This document shows, piece by piece, positions 20,055 through 30,081 of a DNA stretch of 64,000 nt (positions are counted from its first letter, which is position 1; every line of letters starts with the position of its first letter). A program made the position numbers and the translations under genes. The DNA comes from Pseudarthrobacter defluvii (lineage in GTDB: Bacteria > Actinomycetota > Actinomycetes > Actinomycetales > Micrococcaceae): assembly GCF_030323865.1 (NCBI RefSeq), contig NZ_CP066362.1:1364001-1428000 (forward strand), written 5' to 3'. The notes below the pieces were generated by a model. The model had not been told where the DNA came from. It did no database searches and was given only the letters and a program-made list of their open reading frames with translations.

Positions 20055-21804
20055 TCTTTTCCTTTCCGGCTTCCCCCGTGGTCTTTAATGTGGGGCTTCC
20101 CGCCGTCGTGTGCGGAAGGGTCGCCATGAACACGGCGCCGGGCCCACCCCTGCCCCCGCGTTCCAGCACCTTCACGTCGCCGCCCCGGCGGCGCGCCAAC
20201 TGGCGCGCCAGCGCCAGCCCAAAGCCCTGCCCGCCGCCGGCACGCACCGGCCCGGAGGCCGTTGTGAAACCTTCAGCAAACACGCTTTCCGTGTCGGTGC
20301 CCTCCGCCAGCCCGTCACCCGAGTCCGCCACCACGACGTGCAGCGTGCCGTCGTCGTCGCCTGGCTCATCCAGCACCTCCAGCTCAACCCAGCGGTCCGC
20401 CGCTGAGCCCGCCACGGCGGCGTTGACCGCATTGTCGATCAGGTTCCCCAGCACCGTGGTGACATCCTGGGCATCCGTCACCTGCCCGCGGACCAGGGTC
20501 TCCGGCCCGATGCGCAGTGCGACGCCCCGCTCGTCGGCCTCCACGCCCTTGGCACCGACGAACGCCTGCAGGTACGGGTCCTGGAGCAGCTCGGCCTGGT
20601 CCACCGGGAACTTCAGCGGGCCGGTGGCTGCAAGCCCTGCAAGGTAGTCGCGCGCTTCCTGGTGCTGTCCGATGCCCAGGAAGCCGGCAAGGGTGTGCAG
20701 CTGGTTGGCGAACTCGTGCCGCTGGGCGCGCAGCGCGGTGGACATGGTGCCGACGGCGTCGAGTTGCCGCGTCAGCTCCTGCAGTTCCGTGCGGTCGCGC
20801 AGCATGACCACCCAGCCAAGGTCCTCCCGGCGGTGCAGGGCCTTGCGCGCATTCACCACCAGCACCCGGCCGCCGGCCACGAGCTCGAGGGCGTCAGGTG
20901 TTGAAACCGCGCTGGTGGAAACGCCAGGACCGGCAGTTGCAGACGCCGGCCGGGTCAGGGACTTCAGCTGTTCGGGGACCGGCGCGTCCTCCCAGCGGGA
21001 TCCGGACAAGTCCGGCAAATCAAGCAGCCGCTGCGCCGCGGCGTTAAAGACGCTGACCCGCCCGTCGGCACTGACGCCGATGACGCCGTCGTCAACGCCC
21101 TGCAGCACCGCCACCTGGTCGTGGACCAGCGTGCTGATCTCCTCCGGTTCCAACCCCAGGGTGAGGCGCTGCAGGCGGCGGCGCAGCAGGAATGACCCCA
21201 GGATCCCGGCGAGCAGGGCACCCGCGGCCGTCAGGGCAACGGGACCGATGTCGCGCGCCACACTCTGGGCCACGGTTTCCATGGAGTAGCCCACGCTCAC
21301 CTCGCCCACCACCGTGCTGGTGCCCGGCGCATACACGGGAACCTTCGCCCCGGCGGAAGGTCCCAGCGTTCCGGTGTTCCGGGTGGTGATCTCCTGCCCG
21401 GACAATGCCTCGGAAGGATCGGTGCTCACCTTTTCGCCAAGCCGTTGCGGATCCGGATGGGCCAGCCGGATGCCCGTTTCGTCGGTGATCACCACGAACA
21501 GCGCCCCGGTCCGGGTGCGCGCCGCCTCCGCCGACGCCTGCAGCGGACCGGCCAGGAGCTCGGCCGGCGGGGGAGTGCCGGGCTTGTCGCTGATGGCGAG
21601 TACGTCGGCGCGGACCTCCGGATCGGAGGCCACCGTCCGGGCCAGCGTCAATGCCTGGTTCTCCGCGTCGCCGCCCACCCGGTCGTAGGTCAGCCAGGCG
21701 TGAACGGCAGTGCTCAGCAGCACCACCAGCAGCACCACGGCCAGCTGGAGCAGCAGCGTCTGGGTGGAAAACCGCAGCGGCTGCCGGGACGTGGATCGCT
21801 GCAT
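20047..21804 (-). CDS. CitA/DcuS-type sensor histidine kinase
   Basis: Membrane sensor for citrate or a C4-dicarboxylate (585 residues). First membrane helix about 15-37, extracytoplasmic sensor domain about 42-185, second helix about 190-212, cytoplasmic PAS domain about 225-345. The phospho-acceptor His363 sits in RAQRHEFANQLH, the signature of this subfamily, and a HATPase domain follows (about 440-570; NLIDNAVNAA, DSGDGL, GFGLALARQ). A strong AAGGAGG ribosome site precedes the ATG. It forms an operon with the overlapping response regulator. Confidence 0.94.
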   Translation of the reverse strand: MQRSTSRQPLRFSTQTLLLQLAVVLLVVLLSTAVHAWLTYDRVGGDAENQALTLARTVASDPEVRADVLAISDKPGTPPPAELLAGPLQASAEAARTRTGALFVVITDETGIRLAHPDPQRLGEKVSTDPSEALSGQEITTRNTGTLGPSAGAKVPVYAPGTSTVVGEVSVGYSMETVAQSVARDIGPVALTAAGALLAGILGSFLLRRRLQRLTLGLEPEEISTLVHDQVAVLQGVDDGVIGVSADGRVSVFNAAAQRLLDLPDLSGSRWEDAPVPEQLKSLTRPASATAGPGVSTSAVSTPDALELVAGGRVLVVNARKALHRREDLGWVVMLRDRTELQELTRQLDAVGTMSTALRAQRHEFANQLHTLAGFLGIGQHQEARDYLAGLAATGPLKFPVDQAELLQDPYLQAFVGAKGVEADERGVALRIGPETLVRGQVTDAQDVTTVLGNLIDNAVNAAVAGSAADRWVELEVLDEPGDDDGTLHVVVADSGDGLAEGTDTESVFAEGFTTASGPVRAGGGQGFGLALARQLARRRGGDVKVLERGGRGGPGAVFMATLPHTTAGSPTLKTTGEAGKEKNG

Positions 21805-21993
21805 TCATCCTCCTTGACGGGTCTGGCGGTGGTGGTTATCAGTGCGAAAGCGCGGTGAGCACAATGAGCAAAATGCTCCCAATAAGCAGTATGCCAATCA
21901 ATTGAGCCAAAGGCGCTGCCGTGACGGCCGCCACCCTACAGTCTGTAGCACGCATCACAACGCTGTGGTGCTGTTCACAAGAAGGAGCCGGCT
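21805..21993. promoter_or_regulatory. Divergent control region between sensor kinase and citrate transporter
   Basis: 189 bases, with an AT-rich stretch near 21865-21910. Two small perfect dyads stand out: GAGCA-aaa-TGCTC at 21866-21878 and CTACAG-t-CTGTAG at 21936-21948. The second lies about 46 bases upstream of the transporter start and is the better candidate for the response-regulator site (inference). Confidence 0.4.
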
Positions 21994-23463
21994 GTGCTGG
22001 TAATACTTGGATTCGCCATGATCGCGGTTTTCATGGTGCTGATCATGACGAAGAAGTTGACGCCAGTGCTGGCGTTGATCATCGTCCCTACTGTTTTTGG
22101 CCTGTTCGCCGGTGCCGGCCTGGGCATCGGCGACATGGTGATGGACTCCATGAAGTCCATGACCTCCACCGCGGCCCTGCTGATGTTCGCCATCATCTAC
22201 TTCGGCCTGATGATCGACGTCGGGCTCTTTGACCCGCTGGTGAAGTTCATCCTCCGCAAACTGGGCAACGACCCCGCCAAGGTTGTCCTGGGCACCGCCA
22301 TCCTGGCCGCTGCCGTGTCCCTGGACGGTGACGGGTCCACCACCTTCATCCTCACCACCGCAGCCATGCTGCCGGTCTACCTGCGCCTCAAGATGAGCCC
22401 CGTGGTCCTCACCTGCGTGGCCGGCCTGGCCAACGGCACCATGAACATCCTGCCCTGGGGAGGCCCCACGGCCCGTGCCGCCACCGCCCTGAAGATCGAC
22501 GTCAACGACGTCTTCGTCCCCATGATCCCGTCCCTCGTCGCCGGACTGGTCGTCGTCCTCGCCTTCTCCTGGCTGCTGGGCCTGCAGGAACGCAACCGCC
22601 TCCGCGCCACCGCCCCCGAGATCTGGGGCGTGCCGGACACCGCCGAAGAGTTCGACGGCGGCACACCCGCAGGTGCCTCCGGAACCGGCGCTTCCGGTAC
22701 CGGCCGTGTCCGCAAGGGCGGCAACCCCGGCGGAGCAGCCCCCGCCGGTGGTTCGGTGGCAGTCCTGGACCGCACCGAGACCCTGGTGGACGAGCACGAC
22801 ACCGCCATGGCGGACACCGCGCTCGACCCCAACCGCAGCACCCTGCGCCCCAAGCTGTTCTGGTTCAACCTGGCCCTGACCGTCGCCGTCATGGTGGTGC
22901 TTGTCGCCAACGTCATTCCGCTGCCGTTCGTGTTCATGGTGGGCGCCGCAATCGCCCTGCTGGTTAACTTCCCCAAGGTCAAGGACCAGGGCGCCCAGCT
23001 GATTGCGCACGCACCGTCCATCGTCGCCGTGGTCAGCATGGTCATGGCCGCCGCCGTCCTCACCGGCGTCCTCAAGGGCACCGGCATGGTGGAAGCCATG
23101 TCTGCGTGGCTGGTCCAGATCATCCCCACCTCCATGGGCCCGTTCATGGCGGTCATCACCGGTGTGCTCAGCATCCCCATGACGTTCTTTATGAGCAATG
23201 ACGCGTTCTACTTCGGCGTCCTGCCCGTCCTCAGTGAAACCGCTGCCCACTACGGGGTCGGCGCCGCCGACATGGCCCGTGCCTCCATCACCGGCCAGCC
23301 GTTCCACCTGCAGAGCCCGCTGGTTCCGGCCATCCTGTTGCTGGTCTCGCTGGCCAAGGTGGACCTGGGCGACCACCACAAAAAGGTCCTGTGGCGCACC
23401 GCCGTCATCTCCCTGGTAATGCTCGGAGTCGGCATGCTTACCGGAGCCATTGGAATCGGCTAG
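21994..23463 (+). CDS. CitMHS-family citrate:cation symporter
   Basis: Inner-membrane transporter (489 residues) of the CitMHS family, which takes up citrate complexed with Mg2+ or Ca2+ with protons. Multiple hydrophobic helices span both halves. Conserved family stretches include DGDGSTTFILTTAAMLPVY and the FFMSNDAFYFGVLPVL region near the end. A charged Gly/Ala-rich loop (about 215-290) joins the halves and faces the cytoplasm. GTG start with an AAGGAG ribosome site. Probably induced by the divergent CitA/CitB system in response to citrate. Confidence 0.93.
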   Translation: MLVILGFAMIAVFMVLIMTKKLTPVLALIIVPTVFGLFAGAGLGIGDMVMDSMKSMTSTAALLMFAIIYFGLMIDVGLFDPLVKFILRKLGNDPAKVVLGTAILAAAVSLDGDGSTTFILTTAAMLPVYLRLKMSPVVLTCVAGLANGTMNILPWGGPTARAATALKIDVNDVFVPMIPSLVAGLVVVLAFSWLLGLQERNRLRATAPEIWGVPDTAEEFDGGTPAGASGTGASGTGRVRKGGNPGGAAPAGGSVAVLDRTETLVDEHDTAMADTALDPNRSTLRPKLFWFNLALTVAVMVVLVANVIPLPFVFMVGAAIALLVNFPKVKDQGAQLIAHAPSIVAVVSMVMAAAVLTGVLKGTGMVEAMSAWLVQIIPTSMGPFMAVITGVLSIPMTFFMSNDAFYFGVLPVLSETAAHYGVGAADMARASITGQPFHLQSPLVPAILLLVSLAKVDLGDHHKKVLWRTAVISLVMLGVGMLTGAIGIG

Positions 23464-23512
23464 TCTATAGCTGCCCGTGCTCCTGTCCCCGAGGCAGGCC
23501 GGGTATCGAAGG

Positions 23513-23550
23513 TGCCCGTCTGACGCCCGCTGGGGGATGTCAGACGGGCA
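23513..23550 (+). terminator. Hairpin terminator after the citrate transporter
   Basis: Perfect 12-base inverted repeat, 23513-23524 (tgcccgtctgac) and 23539-23550, with a 14-base loop, 50 bases after the stop and just before the gatC promoter. Confidence 0.6.
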
Positions 23551-23608
23551 TCTGCGTTTCCGCACTAGACTGGATCGGAAAACAATTCGAACTTTGCAGG
23601 GGAGATCC

Positions 23609-23905
23609 ATGGCTGCGATCAACCGTGACGACGTCGCGCACCTCGCGCGGCTCGCTCACATCGAGATGAGTGCCGAAGAGCTGGACAGGATGGCCGGCGA
23701 GCTCGCCGTCATCGTGGATTCGGTCAAGTCCGTCAGCGAGGCCGCGGGGGACGACGTCCCGGCCACCTCGCACCCCATCCCGCTCACCAACGTGTTCCGC
23801 GATGACGTCGTGGGCCACACCTTCACGGCGGAACAGGCTCTCTCCGGCGCCCCGGACTCCGATGACAACCGTTTCAAGGTCCCGGCCATCCTGGATGAGG
23901 CATAG
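23609..23905 (+). CDS. gatC: Asp-tRNA(Asn)/Glu-tRNA(Gln) amidotransferase subunit C
   Basis: Small subunit (98 residues) that links and stabilises GatA and GatB. It begins [17 protein letters not shown] and ends [10 protein letters not shown], both characteristic. The ATG at 23609 follows a GCAGGGGAG ribosome site; a -10-like TAGACT at 23566-23571 suggests a leader of about 30 bases. First gene of gatCAB; two bases separate its stop from gatA. Confidence 0.96.
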   Translation: MAAINRDDVAHLARLAHIEMSAEELDRMAGELAVIVDSVKSVSEAAGDDVPATSHPIPLTNVFRDDVVGHTFTAEQALSGAPDSDDNRFKVPAILDEA

Positions 23906-23907
23906 AC

Positions 23908-25473
23908 ATGACTGACAAGACCACCAGCGGCGACATCCTGATCCGGCTCTCCGCCGCGCAGCTTGCCGAGAAACTCCACGCCGGCGAAGTCACCGCCGTC
24001 GAAGCCACTCAGGCCTACCTGGACCGCATCGCCGCCGTCGACGGCCATGTCAACGCCTTCCTGCACGTCAACGCCGAAGAGGCGCTCGCCGTCGCCGCCG
24101 AGGTGGACGCCATCCGCGCCGCCGGCGGAGCGGAAGCAGAAGCACTGCACTACCTGGCCGGCGTCCCCATCGCCGTGAAGGACCTGATCGTCACCATCGG
24201 CCAGCCCACCACCGCAGGCTCGAAGATCCTCGAAGGCTGGCATAGCCCGTACGACGCCACCGTCGTCGAACGCCTTCGCGCCGCAAAGATGCCCATCCTG
24301 GGCAAGACCAACCTGGACGAGTTCGCCATGGGCTCCTCCACGGAGCACTCCGCCTACGGCCCCACCCGCAACCCCTGGGACCTGGACCGGATCCCCGGCG
24401 GCTCGGGTGGTGGCTCCGCTGCCGCCGTCGCCGCTTTCGAGGCGCCCCTGGCCCTGGGTACGGACACTGGCGGCTCCATCCGCCAGCCCGGCGCCGTCAC
24501 CGGAACCGTTGGCGTGAAGCCCACCTACGGCAGCGTCTCCCGCTACGGCGCCATCGCGATGGCGTCCTCCCTGGACCAGATCGGCCCCGTCACCCGCACC
24601 GTGCTGGACTCCGCGCTCCTGCACCAGGTCATCGGCGGCCACGATCCCCGCGACTCCACCTCGCTGCCCGAACCCCTGGCGGACCTCGTTGCTGCCGCGA
24701 AGACCGGCAACGTGGAGGGGCTGCGGATCGGCATCATCAAGGAACTGCACGGCGAGGGCTACCAGGCCGGCGTCGAAAACCGTTTCAACGACGCCCTGGA
24801 GCTGCTCAAGGAAGCCGGCGCGGAGATCGTTGAGGTCTCCTGCCCCAACTTCCAGTACGCGCTGGGCGCCTACTACCTGATCATGCCTTCCGAGGCCTCT
24901 TCCAACCTGGCCAAGTTCGACGGCGTCCGGTACGGCCTGCGTGTCCTCCCCGAAGAGGGCCCCATGACCATCGAACGCGTGATGGGTGCCACCCGCGCCG
25001 CCGGCTTCGGCGACGAAGTCAAGCGCCGCATCATCCTGGGCACCTACGCCCTGTCCGCCGGGTACTATGACGCCTACTACGGCTCCGCGCAGAAGGTCCG
25101 CACGCTGGTGCAGCGGGACTTCGAGGCCGCCTTTGCGCAGGCTGACGTCCTGATCTCGCCCACCGCCCCCACCACGGCGTTCCCGCTCGGTGAAAAACTG
25201 GACGATCCGCTGGCCATGTACCTCAACGACGTCGCCACCATCCCGGCCAACCTTGCCGGCGTCCCTGGCCTGTCGCTGCCTGGCGGCCTGGCGGACGAGG
25301 ACGGGCTGCCTGTCGGTATCCAGTTGCTGGCCCCGGCCCGCGAGGACGCCCGCCTGTACCGGGTGGGTGCGGTCCTTGAATCGCTGCTCGAAGCCAAGTG
25401 GGGCGGCCCGCTGCTGGCCCAGGCTCCCGACCTTGCCGTTGCCGGAACCCTCGAAACCCAGGAGGCAAAATAA
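23908..25473 (+). CDS. gatA: Asp-tRNA(Asn)/Glu-tRNA(Gln) amidotransferase subunit A
   Basis: Amidase that releases ammonia from glutamine for transamidation of Glu-tRNA(Gln) and Asp-tRNA(Asn), 521 residues. The amidase Ser-cisSer-Lys triad is present: Lys in IAVKDLI, and the two serines in the glycine/serine-rich [11 protein letters not shown] and [11 protein letters not shown]. The presence of gatCAB implies that this organism charges at least one of tRNA(Gln) or tRNA(Asn) indirectly. Its TAA shares a base with the gatB ATG. Confidence 0.97.
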   Translation: MTDKTTSGDILIRLSAAQLAEKLHAGEVTAVEATQAYLDRIAAVDGHVNAFLHVNAEEALAVAAEVDAIRAAGGAEAEALHYLAGVPIAVKDLIVTIGQPTTAGSKILEGWHSPYDATVVERLRAAKMPILGKTNLDEFAMGSSTEHSAYGPTRNPWDLDRIPGGSGGGSAAAVAAFEAPLALGTDTGGSIRQPGAVTGTVGVKPTYGSVSRYGAIAMASSLDQIGPVTRTVLDSALLHQVIGGHDPRDSTSLPEPLADLVAAAKTGNVEGLRIGIIKELHGEGYQAGVENRFNDALELLKEAGAEIVEVSCPNFQYALGAYYLIMPSEASSNLAKFDGVRYGLRVLPEEGPMTIERVMGATRAAGFGDEVKRRIILGTYALSAGYYDAYYGSAQKVRTLVQRDFEAAFAQADVLISPTAPTTAFPLGEKLDDPLAMYLNDVATIPANLAGVPGLSLPGGLADEDGLPVGIQLLAPAREDARLYRVGAVLESLLEAKWGGPLLAQAPDLAVAGTLETQEAK

Positions 25474-26981
25474 TGAGCACTGATGACATCCTGAGCTTCG
25501 AAGAGGCCATGGAGAAGTACGATCCCGTCCTGGGGTTCGAGGTCCATGTGGAGCTGAACACCAAGACCAAGATGTTCTCCTCCGCCCCCAACGTCTTCGG
25601 CGACGAGCCCAACACCAACGTCAACGAGGTGGACCTGGGTATGCCCGGCGTCCTGCCCGTGGTGAACAAGACGGCCATCGAGTCCTCCATCAAGATCGGC
25701 CTGGCGCTGAACTGCAAGATCGCCGAATCCTGCCGCTTCGCCCGGAAGCAGTACTTCTACCCGGACACCCCCAAGAACTTCCAGACGTCCCAGTACGACG
25801 AGCCCATCGCCTACGACGGCTACCTGGACGTCGAGCTCGAGGACGGCACCGTGTTCCGCGTGGAGATCGAGCGCGCGCACATGGAGGAGGACGCCGGGAA
25901 GCTGACCCACATGGGCGGCGCCACCGGCCGGATCCAGGGCGCCGACTTCTCGCTGGTGGACTACAACCGTGCCGGTGTTCCGCTGGTGGAAATCGTCACC
26001 AAGCCCATCGAGGGCGCCGGGTCCCGTGCACCGGAACTGGCCAAGGCCTACGTGGCGGCCGTCCGGGAGATCGTGAAGAACCTGGGCGTGTCCGACGCGA
26101 AGATGGAACGGGGCAACGTCCGCTGCGATGCGAACGTTTCGCTCCGCCCGCACGGCCGTGAACGGTTCGGCATCCGTTCCGAGACCAAGAACGTAAACTC
26201 GCTGCGCGCCGTGGAGCACGCCGTCCGCTACGAGATCCAGCGCCACGCCGCTGTCCTGGACTCGGGTGAACCGGTGATCCAGGAGACCCGCCACTGGCAC
26301 GAGGACACCCGCACCACCACGTCCGGCCGCGCCAAGTCCGACGCGGACGACTACCGCTACTTCCCGGAACCGGACCTGGTTCCCGTGGTGGCGTCCCGCG
26401 AGTGGGTGGAGGAACTGCGCGCCACCCTGCCCGAGCCGCCGGCCGAGCGCCGCAAGCGCCTCAAGGCCGACTGGGGCTACTCCGACCTCGAATTCCGCGA
26501 CGTGGTCAACGCCGGCGTCCTGGACGAGATCGAGGAAACCATCGCCGCCGGCGCCACCGCATCCGTGGCCCGCAAGTGGTGGATGGGTGAGATTGTGGGC
26601 CGTGCCAAGGCTGCCGACGTCGATCCCGGCCAGTTGGGCGTCGAGGCTGCCACGGTGGTGGAGCTGAGCCGCATGGTTGAGGCGGGCAAGATCAACAACA
26701 AGATGGCCTCCCAGGTGCTGGACGCCGTGCTCGCCGGTGAGGGCACCCCGGAGGAGATCGTGGAGAAGCGCGGCCTCGCCGTGGTATCCGATGACGGGCC
26801 CCTCCTGGAAGCCATCGACGCCGCACTCGCCGCGCAGCCCGACGTCGCGGACAAGATCCGTGGCGGCAAGGTGCAGGCCATCGGCGCGATCGTGGGCGGG
26901 GTCATGAAGGCTACCCGTGGACAGGCCGACGCCGGCCGCGTGAAGGAACTGATCCTGGAGAAGCTGGGCGTCACCGTCTAG
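25473..26981 (+). CDS. gatB: Asp-tRNA(Asn)/Glu-tRNA(Gln) amidotransferase subunit B
   Basis: tRNA-binding kinase/transamidase subunit (502 residues). Catalytic-domain motifs are present: GFEVHVELNTKTKMFS near the N-terminus, GMPGVLPVVN, and the DYRYFPEPDL segment. The C-terminal YqeY-like tail (about 355-500) recognises tRNA. The start is the ATG at 25473, overlapping the gatA stop, with GGAGG in front; an upstream in-frame ATG at 25398 falls inside gatA. A 23-base palindrome follows the gene. Confidence 0.97.
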   Translation: MSTDDILSFEEAMEKYDPVLGFEVHVELNTKTKMFSSAPNVFGDEPNTNVNEVDLGMPGVLPVVNKTAIESSIKIGLALNCKIAESCRFARKQYFYPDTPKNFQTSQYDEPIAYDGYLDVELEDGTVFRVEIERAHMEEDAGKLTHMGGATGRIQGADFSLVDYNRAGVPLVEIVTKPIEGAGSRAPELAKAYVAAVREIVKNLGVSDAKMERGNVRCDANVSLRPHGRERFGIRSETKNVNSLRAVEHAVRYEIQRHAAVLDSGEPVIQETRHWHEDTRTTTSGRAKSDADDYRYFPEPDLVPVVASREWVEELRATLPEPPAERRKRLKADWGYSDLEFRDVVNAGVLDEIEETIAAGATASVARKWWMGEIVGRAKAADVDPGQLGVEAATVVELSRMVEAGKINNKMASQVLDAVLAGEGTPEEIVEKRGLAVVSDDGPLLEAIDAALAAQPDVADKIRGGKVQAIGAIVGGVMKATRGQADAGRVKELILEKLGVTV

Positions 26982-26993
26982 CAGGTCCACCCG

Positions 26994-27051
26994 ACTGGGT
27001 CGCAGTTGTTGTCGTTTTGAGCCCTCATAACGACAACAACTGCGACCCAGT
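26994..27051. repeat. Long perfect palindrome A after gatB
   Basis: Two perfect 23-base arms (26994-27016 and 27029-27051; arm core cgcagttgttgtcgtt) around a 12-base loop that itself contains TGAG/CTCA. It starts 13 bases after the gatB stop. No T-tract follows. It is long for a terminator and could instead be a dispersed palindromic element. Confidence 0.7.
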
Positions 27052-27187
27052 TGCGCTTTAAGTACTCAGATGCCTGCCGCTGAAAGTACCCGTGGTTGAG
27101 CGTGCACCGCCGCACTTACACTGGAGGCCACGGGGCGCTGATGCCCCCGGCTTTGAGCTGCGGCGCGAGCGTGCGGGAGGAACAATC

Positions 27188-27910
27188 ATGGTGGTCCGGG
27201 AACCAATGAAGGTGCGCAAGGCGGCGCTTGCCGGGGCGGTGGCCCTGGCGCTGACCGGGACGGGGGCTGCCCTTGCCTGGTCTGCCACCGGCACGCCCAC
27301 ACCGTCGCCCTCGCCGTCGCAGTCGGCGCCCGGAAATTCAGGCAAGGCGCCCGGGCAGAATAAGCCGGGCAGCGTCCAGCGTTCCCAGCCCCTCCATGGC
27401 GAGGAGGTAGTCAAGAACTCGGACGGCTCCTTCCAGACCATCCTGGAACAGCGGGGGACCGTCGAGTCCGTCAGCGACTCGGCCATCACCGTCAAAAGCG
27501 AGGACGGCTTCACCCAGGCCTACACCGTCAACGACGACACGAAGATCACCAGGATTCCTCAGGCCGCCAATCCCGGTGCGACGCCCAGCCGTGGCGCAAC
27601 GCCCAGCCCTGGAGCAACGCCGAATCAAGGCGCAACCCCCAGCCCCGGAGGAAAGTCCGACGACGGCAAGCGGCTCAAGCCGACGGACGGAACCATCGCG
27701 GACATCGCGGCAGGGGACACGGTTCGCATTGCAGGCGTCAAGGACGGAGACACAGCCACGGCCAGGCGGATCGTGAAGGGCGCCGGCGACAAGCCCGGCC
27801 TTGGGCTGGGACGCGGTTTGGGACACGCACCTGGACTGGAACATTCACCCGGACTTGGGCATGGCAAAGGAATGGGCCGGGGCAACGGCAATGATGACCA
27901 GGGAGCGTAA
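27188..27910 (+). CDS. Exported DUF5666-like protein with low-complexity repeats
   Basis: Unrecognised exported protein of 240 residues. A signal peptide (ALAGAVALALTGTGAALAWS) is followed by a Pro/Ser-rich linker. A small beta-rich domain (about 78-190; RGTVESVSDSAITVKSEDG and GDTVRIAGVKDGDTATARRI) resembles DUF5666-like OB-type domains. That domain is interrupted by four GATPS-type five-residue repeats. The tail is Gly/His-rich (GLGHAPGLEHSPGLGHGKG), possibly metal-binding (inference). The ATG at 27188 has a GGGAGGA site; the in-frame start at 27092 lacks one. Function unknown. Confidence 0.6.
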   Translation: MVVREPMKVRKAALAGAVALALTGTGAALAWSATGTPTPSPSPSQSAPGNSGKAPGQNKPGSVQRSQPLHGEEVVKNSDGSFQTILEQRGTVESVSDSAITVKSEDGFTQAYTVNDDTKITRIPQAANPGATPSRGATPSPGATPNQGATPSPGGKSDDGKRLKPTDGTIADIAAGDTVRIAGVKDGDTATARRIVKGAGDKPGLGLGRGLGHAPGLEHSPGLGHGKGMGRGNGNDDQGA

Positions 27911-27971
27911 CTCCGGCAGATTCCGGGCATGCCCGCCTTCCGGGGCGGAACCCCCTTTCGCATAGGGCTGT

Positions 27972-28883
27972 TCAGCCCTGGCGCACCAGGCCCGCCATGA
28001 TGTCCTCCAGCGCCTCGCAAACCATCACCACGGACCGCCGCTTCAGGTTCTCCGGCCGGGCCAGCAGGTCGATCCTGCGCCGAGTGCTGATCCCCTCCAG
28101 CGGGCGCAGCACGATGTCGGGATTGAGGACCGGACCCGCCGTGTACCTGGGCAGCAGCCCCACCACGCCACCGGTGGCCACAAGCGCCGCCACGGTGGAG
28201 TAGTCGTTGATACGGTGGACGATGTTCGGCTCCCTGCTGGAAACGGCTGCGACGGCGGCAAGGACATCGGCGGGGGAGTAACCGGGGTGGCTGGTCACCC
28301 AGGGTTCGGCGCCGACGTCGTCCGCCGTCACCGCATCCTTCCGTGCCAGGGGGTGGTTGACCGGCAGTGCCACGTCCAGGGGCTCGTGCGCCAGCGGGAT
28401 GACGGCAACCCGTTCCGCCGGCCACCGCGGACTGTGGTCCATGCGGTGCGCCAGCACTAGGTCATAGCGGGCAGTGAGGGCGGGAAAGTCCTGCTGGGCA
28501 ACATCCTCGTCAGACAGCTCGATCCGCGGATGCTCGGGCCGGTCCAGCATCCTGGCCAGCGGCGCGAACAGGGCCTGTCCCGCGCTGTGGAACCCGCTGA
28601 CCGTCACCCGGCCGGCGGGAGATCCATGATACGTTCCCAGCGCACCGCGGGCCTCGGCCATGGCGCTGACGACGGCGGCACCCGCGTCGGCGAGGACCTG
28701 GCCGGCCTCCGTGAGCACCAGGTTCCGGCCCTCCTTGCGCGTCAGCGGCACCTCCACGCTGCGCTGCAGATGGGCCAGTTGCTGCGACACTGCCGACGGG
28801 GTCACCATGAGCGTATCGGCCACCGCTTTCACGCTGCCCAGGGCACCCAGTTCCCGCAGGATTTCGAGCTGATGAACCTCCAT
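27972..28883 (-). CDS. LysR family transcriptional regulator, divergent from tdh
   Basis: 303 residues. N-terminal winged helix-turn-helix ([26 protein letters not shown], about 15-45) followed by a co-inducer-binding domain. It is transcribed divergently from tdh-kbl, the usual arrangement for a LysR regulator and its target, so control of threonine catabolism is the likely role (inference). The ATG lies six bases after TAGACT, a leaderless-type promoter. Confidence 0.92.
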   Translation of the reverse strand: MEVHQLEILRELGALGSVKAVADTLMVTPSAVSQQLAHLQRSVEVPLTRKEGRNLVLTEAGQVLADAGAAVVSAMAEARGALGTYHGSPAGRVTVSGFHSAGQALFAPLARMLDRPEHPRIELSDEDVAQQDFPALTARYDLVLAHRMDHSPRWPAERVAVIPLAHEPLDVALPVNHPLARKDAVTADDVGAEPWVTSHPGYSPADVLAAVAAVSSREPNIVHRINDYSTVAALVATGGVVGLLPRYTAGPVLNPDIVLRPLEGISTRRRIDLLARPENLKRRSVVMVCEALEDIMAGLVRQG

Positions 28884-28895
28884 GGCTCCAGTCTA
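28884..28895 (-). promoter_or_regulatory. Candidate leaderless promoter of the LysR gene
   Basis: On the minus strand TAGACT is followed by exactly six bases and then the ATG at 28883; no separate ribosome site. Confidence 0.5.
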
Positions 28896-29013
28896 TTCAT
28901 TAGCTACTGCTACATCGTTGATTGAGAAGAATCCTGTTGTGCTAACGCTTCAGCAGGGCTTCAATGGGGATGACATACCCCGCAAACGTGAACCCCAATC
29001 AGTTAGGACGCCA
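28896..29013. promoter_or_regulatory. LysR-tdh intergenic control region
   Basis: AT-rich for this genome near 28895-28945. It should hold the LysR operator and the tdh promoter, but I cannot single out a confident T-N11-A dyad. A weak AGGA ribosome site precedes the tdh ATG. Confidence 0.3.
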
Positions 29014-30060
29014 ATGAAGGCCCTGTACAAGGCCGGCCCGCACGCCGGTTTCGAGCTCGTAGACCGGCCCGAACCCGAGGCCGGTCCGGCGGACGTGAAA
29101 ATCCGGGTCATGACCACGGGCATCTGCGGCACCGACCTGCACATCCAGTCCTGGGATTCCTGGGCGCAGGGGATCATTGAGGCTCCCCTTATCGCCGGGC
29201 ATGAGTTCTATGGCGAAGTGGTGGAGGTGGGCGAGGACGTCCGCGAGGTCAAGGTAGGTGACCGGGTCTCGGGCGAAGGCCATGTGGTGTGCGGTATCTG
29301 CCGTAACTGCCGGGCAGGACGCCGCCAGATGTGCATCCACACTGTCAGCGTGGGTGTCCAGCGTGACGGTGCCTTTGCCGAGTACGTGGTGATCCCCGAA
29401 ACCAACGCCTGGGTCCACCACGACCCCTCAGTCACGCCGGAGCTTGGCGCGATCTTCGACCCGTTCGGCAACGCCACCCACACCGCGCTGAGCTTCCCCC
29501 TGGTGGGCGAGGACGTGCTGATCACCGGCGCCGGTCCCATCGGACTCATGGCCATCGCTGTCGCCCGCCACGCAGGCGCACGCAAGATCGCCGTCACGGA
29601 CATCTCCCGCCCGCGGCTGGACCTGGCCCGGCAGCTCGGCGCGGACCTTGCCATCGACGTCTCCACTACTCGGGTGCGCGACGCCCAACGTGAGCTGGGC
29701 ATGCGTGAAGGCTTCGACGTCGGAATGGAAATGTCCGGCCATCCCTCCGCGCTGCCTGAGATGATCGACAACATGAATCACGGCGGCCGGATCGCCATGC
29801 TGGGACTGCCCAGCCAGGAGATCACCATCGACTGGGGCAAGGTGGTCACCCACATGCTCACGCTCAAGGGCATCTATGGCCGCGAGATGTACGAAACCTG
29901 GTACGCCATGAGCGCCATGCTCTCTTCCAATCCGGTCCTCCACGCCGGGATTTCCGCCGTGGTCACGGACACGCTGCCCGCAACGGACTGGGAGAAGGGC
30001 TTTGAGATTGCCCGCAGCGGCGTGGGCGGCAAAGTTGTCCTCGACTGGACCCGACTCTAA
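29014..30060 (+). CDS. tdh: L-threonine 3-dehydrogenase
   Basis: Zn-dependent medium-chain dehydrogenase (348 residues) that oxidises L-threonine to 2-amino-3-ketobutyrate with NAD+. Catalytic zinc region [12 protein letters not shown] and [12 protein letters not shown]; structural zinc cysteines in [19 protein letters not shown]; Rossmann motif GAGPIGLMA. Length matches the family (about 343). The start at 29014 gives the expected MKALYKAG; the longer frame upstream has no homology. Next gene is kbl, completing threonine to glycine plus acetyl-CoA. Confidence 0.96.
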   Translation: MKALYKAGPHAGFELVDRPEPEAGPADVKIRVMTTGICGTDLHIQSWDSWAQGIIEAPLIAGHEFYGEVVEVGEDVREVKVGDRVSGEGHVVCGICRNCRAGRRQMCIHTVSVGVQRDGAFAEYVVIPETNAWVHHDPSVTPELGAIFDPFGNATHTALSFPLVGEDVLITGAGPIGLMAIAVARHAGARKIAVTDISRPRLDLARQLGADLAIDVSTTRVRDAQRELGMREGFDVGMEMSGHPSALPEMIDNMNHGGRIAMLGLPSQEITIDWGKVVTHMLTLKGIYGREMYETWYAMSAMLSSNPVLHAGISAVVTDTLPATDWEKGFEIARSGVGGKVVLDWTRL

Positions 30061-30081
30061 GACCCGACGGTAAGGAACCGC

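Noticed and set aside
21955..23622. 555-residue minus-strand frame opposite the citrate transporter
   Set aside because: His/Gln/Asp-rich composition typical of antisense of a membrane protein gene; no domain.
25077..26990. 637-residue minus-strand frame across gatA and gatB
   Set aside because: Antisense shadow of two certain genes; no homology or ribosome site.
26994..27051. Palindrome considered as a tRNA-like or CRISPR-like element
   Set aside because: No tRNA arms or conserved GTTCRA loop; a single palindrome without spaced direct repeats is not a CRISPR array.
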